Of a stretch of DNA of 64,000 nt, positions 63,158-64,000 are shown piece by piece (the stretch's first letter is position 1; each line of letters opens with the position of its first letter). The notes beneath the pieces are model-generated. The model saw nothing but the letters and a program-made list of their open reading frames with translations. It was not told the origin of the DNA and made no database searches. This DNA is from Palsa-504 sp963769715. Lineage in GTDB: Bacteria > Actinomycetota > Actinomycetes > Streptosporangiales > Streptosporangiaceae. Where the stretch lies: assembly GCA_963769715.1 (NCBI GenBank), contig CAVYNE010000025.1, forward strand, positions 263,927-327,926. Reading direction: 5' to 3'. The position numbers and the translations under genes are program-made.

Positions 63158-64000
63158 ATGGGGCCAGGAGAGGTGCCGTCGGGCGCAGATCCGCCCGTCC
63201 GGGCCGAGATAGTGCACCAGAGCGCGCGCACGCGCGTCACCCGGCTCTTCTTCCCCGGGCAAACGGTCATCCGTAAGGAGCCGCTGGGGCTGGACGCGGA
63301 ACGCCGGCTGCGGCATGAGGCGGCGATGCTGGAGCGGCTGCACGGCGTCGCGGGAGTCGCGCAGCTGGCGGCGGCGCCGCGGTATCCCAGGTCGATTGTG
63401 CTGGCGGACGCCGGGGGCGCGAGCCTGGCCGACCGGGCCGGGCCGCGGCCGGCCGGTGAGCTGACCGGGCTGGCGGTGGCGCTGGCCCAGGCGGTGGCAG
63501 GGGTGCACCGCCGGGGGGTGATGCACCGGGACATCACGCCGGCCAACATCGTGATCTCCCGCGACGGCGCGCCGTGCCTGGTGGACTTCGCGCTGGCGGC
63601 GCCGCTGGGCGAGATCCGCCCGGAGTTCACTCACCACAGCGAGATCGCCGGGACGCTGGCGTACCTGGCTCCGGAGGCGACCGGGCGGACCGGCCGGCCG
63701 GTGGATCAGCGGGCCGACCTGTACGCGCTCGGCGCGACGCTGTATGAGCTGGCCACGGGCGAGCCACCGTTCGGGACCGGGGACCCGCTGCGGCTGACCC
63801 ACGATCACCTGGCGCGGATGCCGGTCCCGCCGGCGGAGGTGGACCCGGCGGTCCCGGCGCTCCTGTCGGCGGTCATCGTGCACCTGCTGGAGAAGGAGCC
63901 GGACCTCCGGTACCAGAGCGCCGACGGGGTGCTGTATGACCTGGAGCAGGTGCGGCACGCCCAGGCAGGCCTGGCGGCGGCTCCGGTCCGCATTGGCGAG
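63158..64000 (+). CDS. Large kinase protein, N-terminal kinase domain (partial)
   Basis: 281 codons open to the window end. Kinase features: VIRKEP with the ATP-binding Lys, HRDITPANIVIS, then VDFALAAPL, where DFG reads DFA, GTLAYLAPEAT and DQRADLYALGATLYELATG. The style (TGRTGRPVDQRADLYALG, LLEKEPDLRYQS) matches large proteins that continue with AAA ATPase and histidine kinase or regulator domains. ATG 63158 follows ggagg. Whether the kinase is active is unclear because of the DFA. It is divergent from the P-loop/kinase fusion. Confidence 0.85.
   Translation, partial: MGPGEVPSGADPPVRAEIVHQSARTRVTRLFFPGQTVIRKEPLGLDAERRLRHEAAMLERLHGVAGVAQLAAAPRYPRSIVLADAGGASLADRAGPRPAGELTGLAVALAQAVAGVHRRGVMHRDITPANIVISRDGAPCLVDFALAAPLGEIRPEFTHHSEIAGTLAYLAPEATGRTGRPVDQRADLYALGATLYELATGEPPFGTGDPLRLTHDHLARMPVPPAEVDPAVPALLSAVIVHLLEKEPDLRYQSADGVLYDLEQVRHAQAGLAAAPVRIGE

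Overview
The window is very G+C-rich and densely coded. Together with a mycothiol-dependent isomerase-type enzyme, CGNR, DUF2254 and NB-ARC/TPR proteins, an ECF42 sigma factor and a class-I PPK2, this points to a mycelial actinomycete (Actinomycetes, possibly near Streptosporangiales or Streptomycetales). No rRNA, tRNA or CRISPR locus was seen. Identifications rest on reading motifs in translated sequence; no database search was made.

Layout. 1-5.1 kb: end of a response regulator, then a nucleoside-salvage block cdd-deoA-add split by an IS200/IS605 element (intact TnpB, dead TnpA). 5.2-7.8 kb: a frameshifted membrane Ser/Thr kinase convergent with an FHA-like protein. 8.1-12.4 kb: upp, an IclR regulator divergent from pobA, and an unknown protein. 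12.5-19 kb: methyltransferase, EamA transporter, CGNR protein, then glpD divergent from glpK, with glpD translationally coupled to a protein carrying apparent RHH-HTH-RHH domains. 19-22.3 kb: overlapping LigD-type polymerase and ATP-dependent ligase genes, plus an SDR. 22.4-28 kb: APC permease, phosphoesterase, nucleotidyltransferase-fold protein, GMC oxidoreductase. 28-33.6 kb: two tandem NB-ARC/TPR paralogues. 34-36.5 kb: VOC protein, Nudix-like protein and dapF, with a cluster of DnaA-box-like 9-mers before the Nudix gene. 36.5-42.3 kb: a decayed decarboxylase-like gene fused in frame to a diacylglycerol-kinase-type gene, then zwf, gnd and pgi in one operon. 42.4-48 kb: a kinase-TPR protein divergent from a third NB-ARC/TPR paralogue. 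48-60 kb: ppk2, enoyl-CoA hydratase, ECF42 with a DGPF protein, DUF2254, several small enzymes, gene remnants, and an LLM/MarR/FMN-reductase operon. 60.2-64 kb: a P-loop NTPase-kinase fusion divergent from a second kinase that runs off the window.

How it fits together. Housekeeping modules (nucleoside salvage, glycerol catabolism, upper sugar metabolism) are interspersed with signalling and STAND-like proteins: four kinase proteins, one FHA protein and three NB-ARC/TPR ATPases. Signs of flux include the IS insertion, at least five decayed genes, and in-frame 15- or 18-bp tandem repeats in seven protein-coding genes. Two likely single-base homopolymer frameshifts (kinase near 5685, pobA near 10921) could be real mutations or assembly errors.

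The best candidates for something undescribed are the P-loop/kinase fusion with its divergent kinase partner, the RHH-HTH-RHH protein coupled to glpD, the recurrent 15-bp coding repeats, and the DnaA-box cluster.
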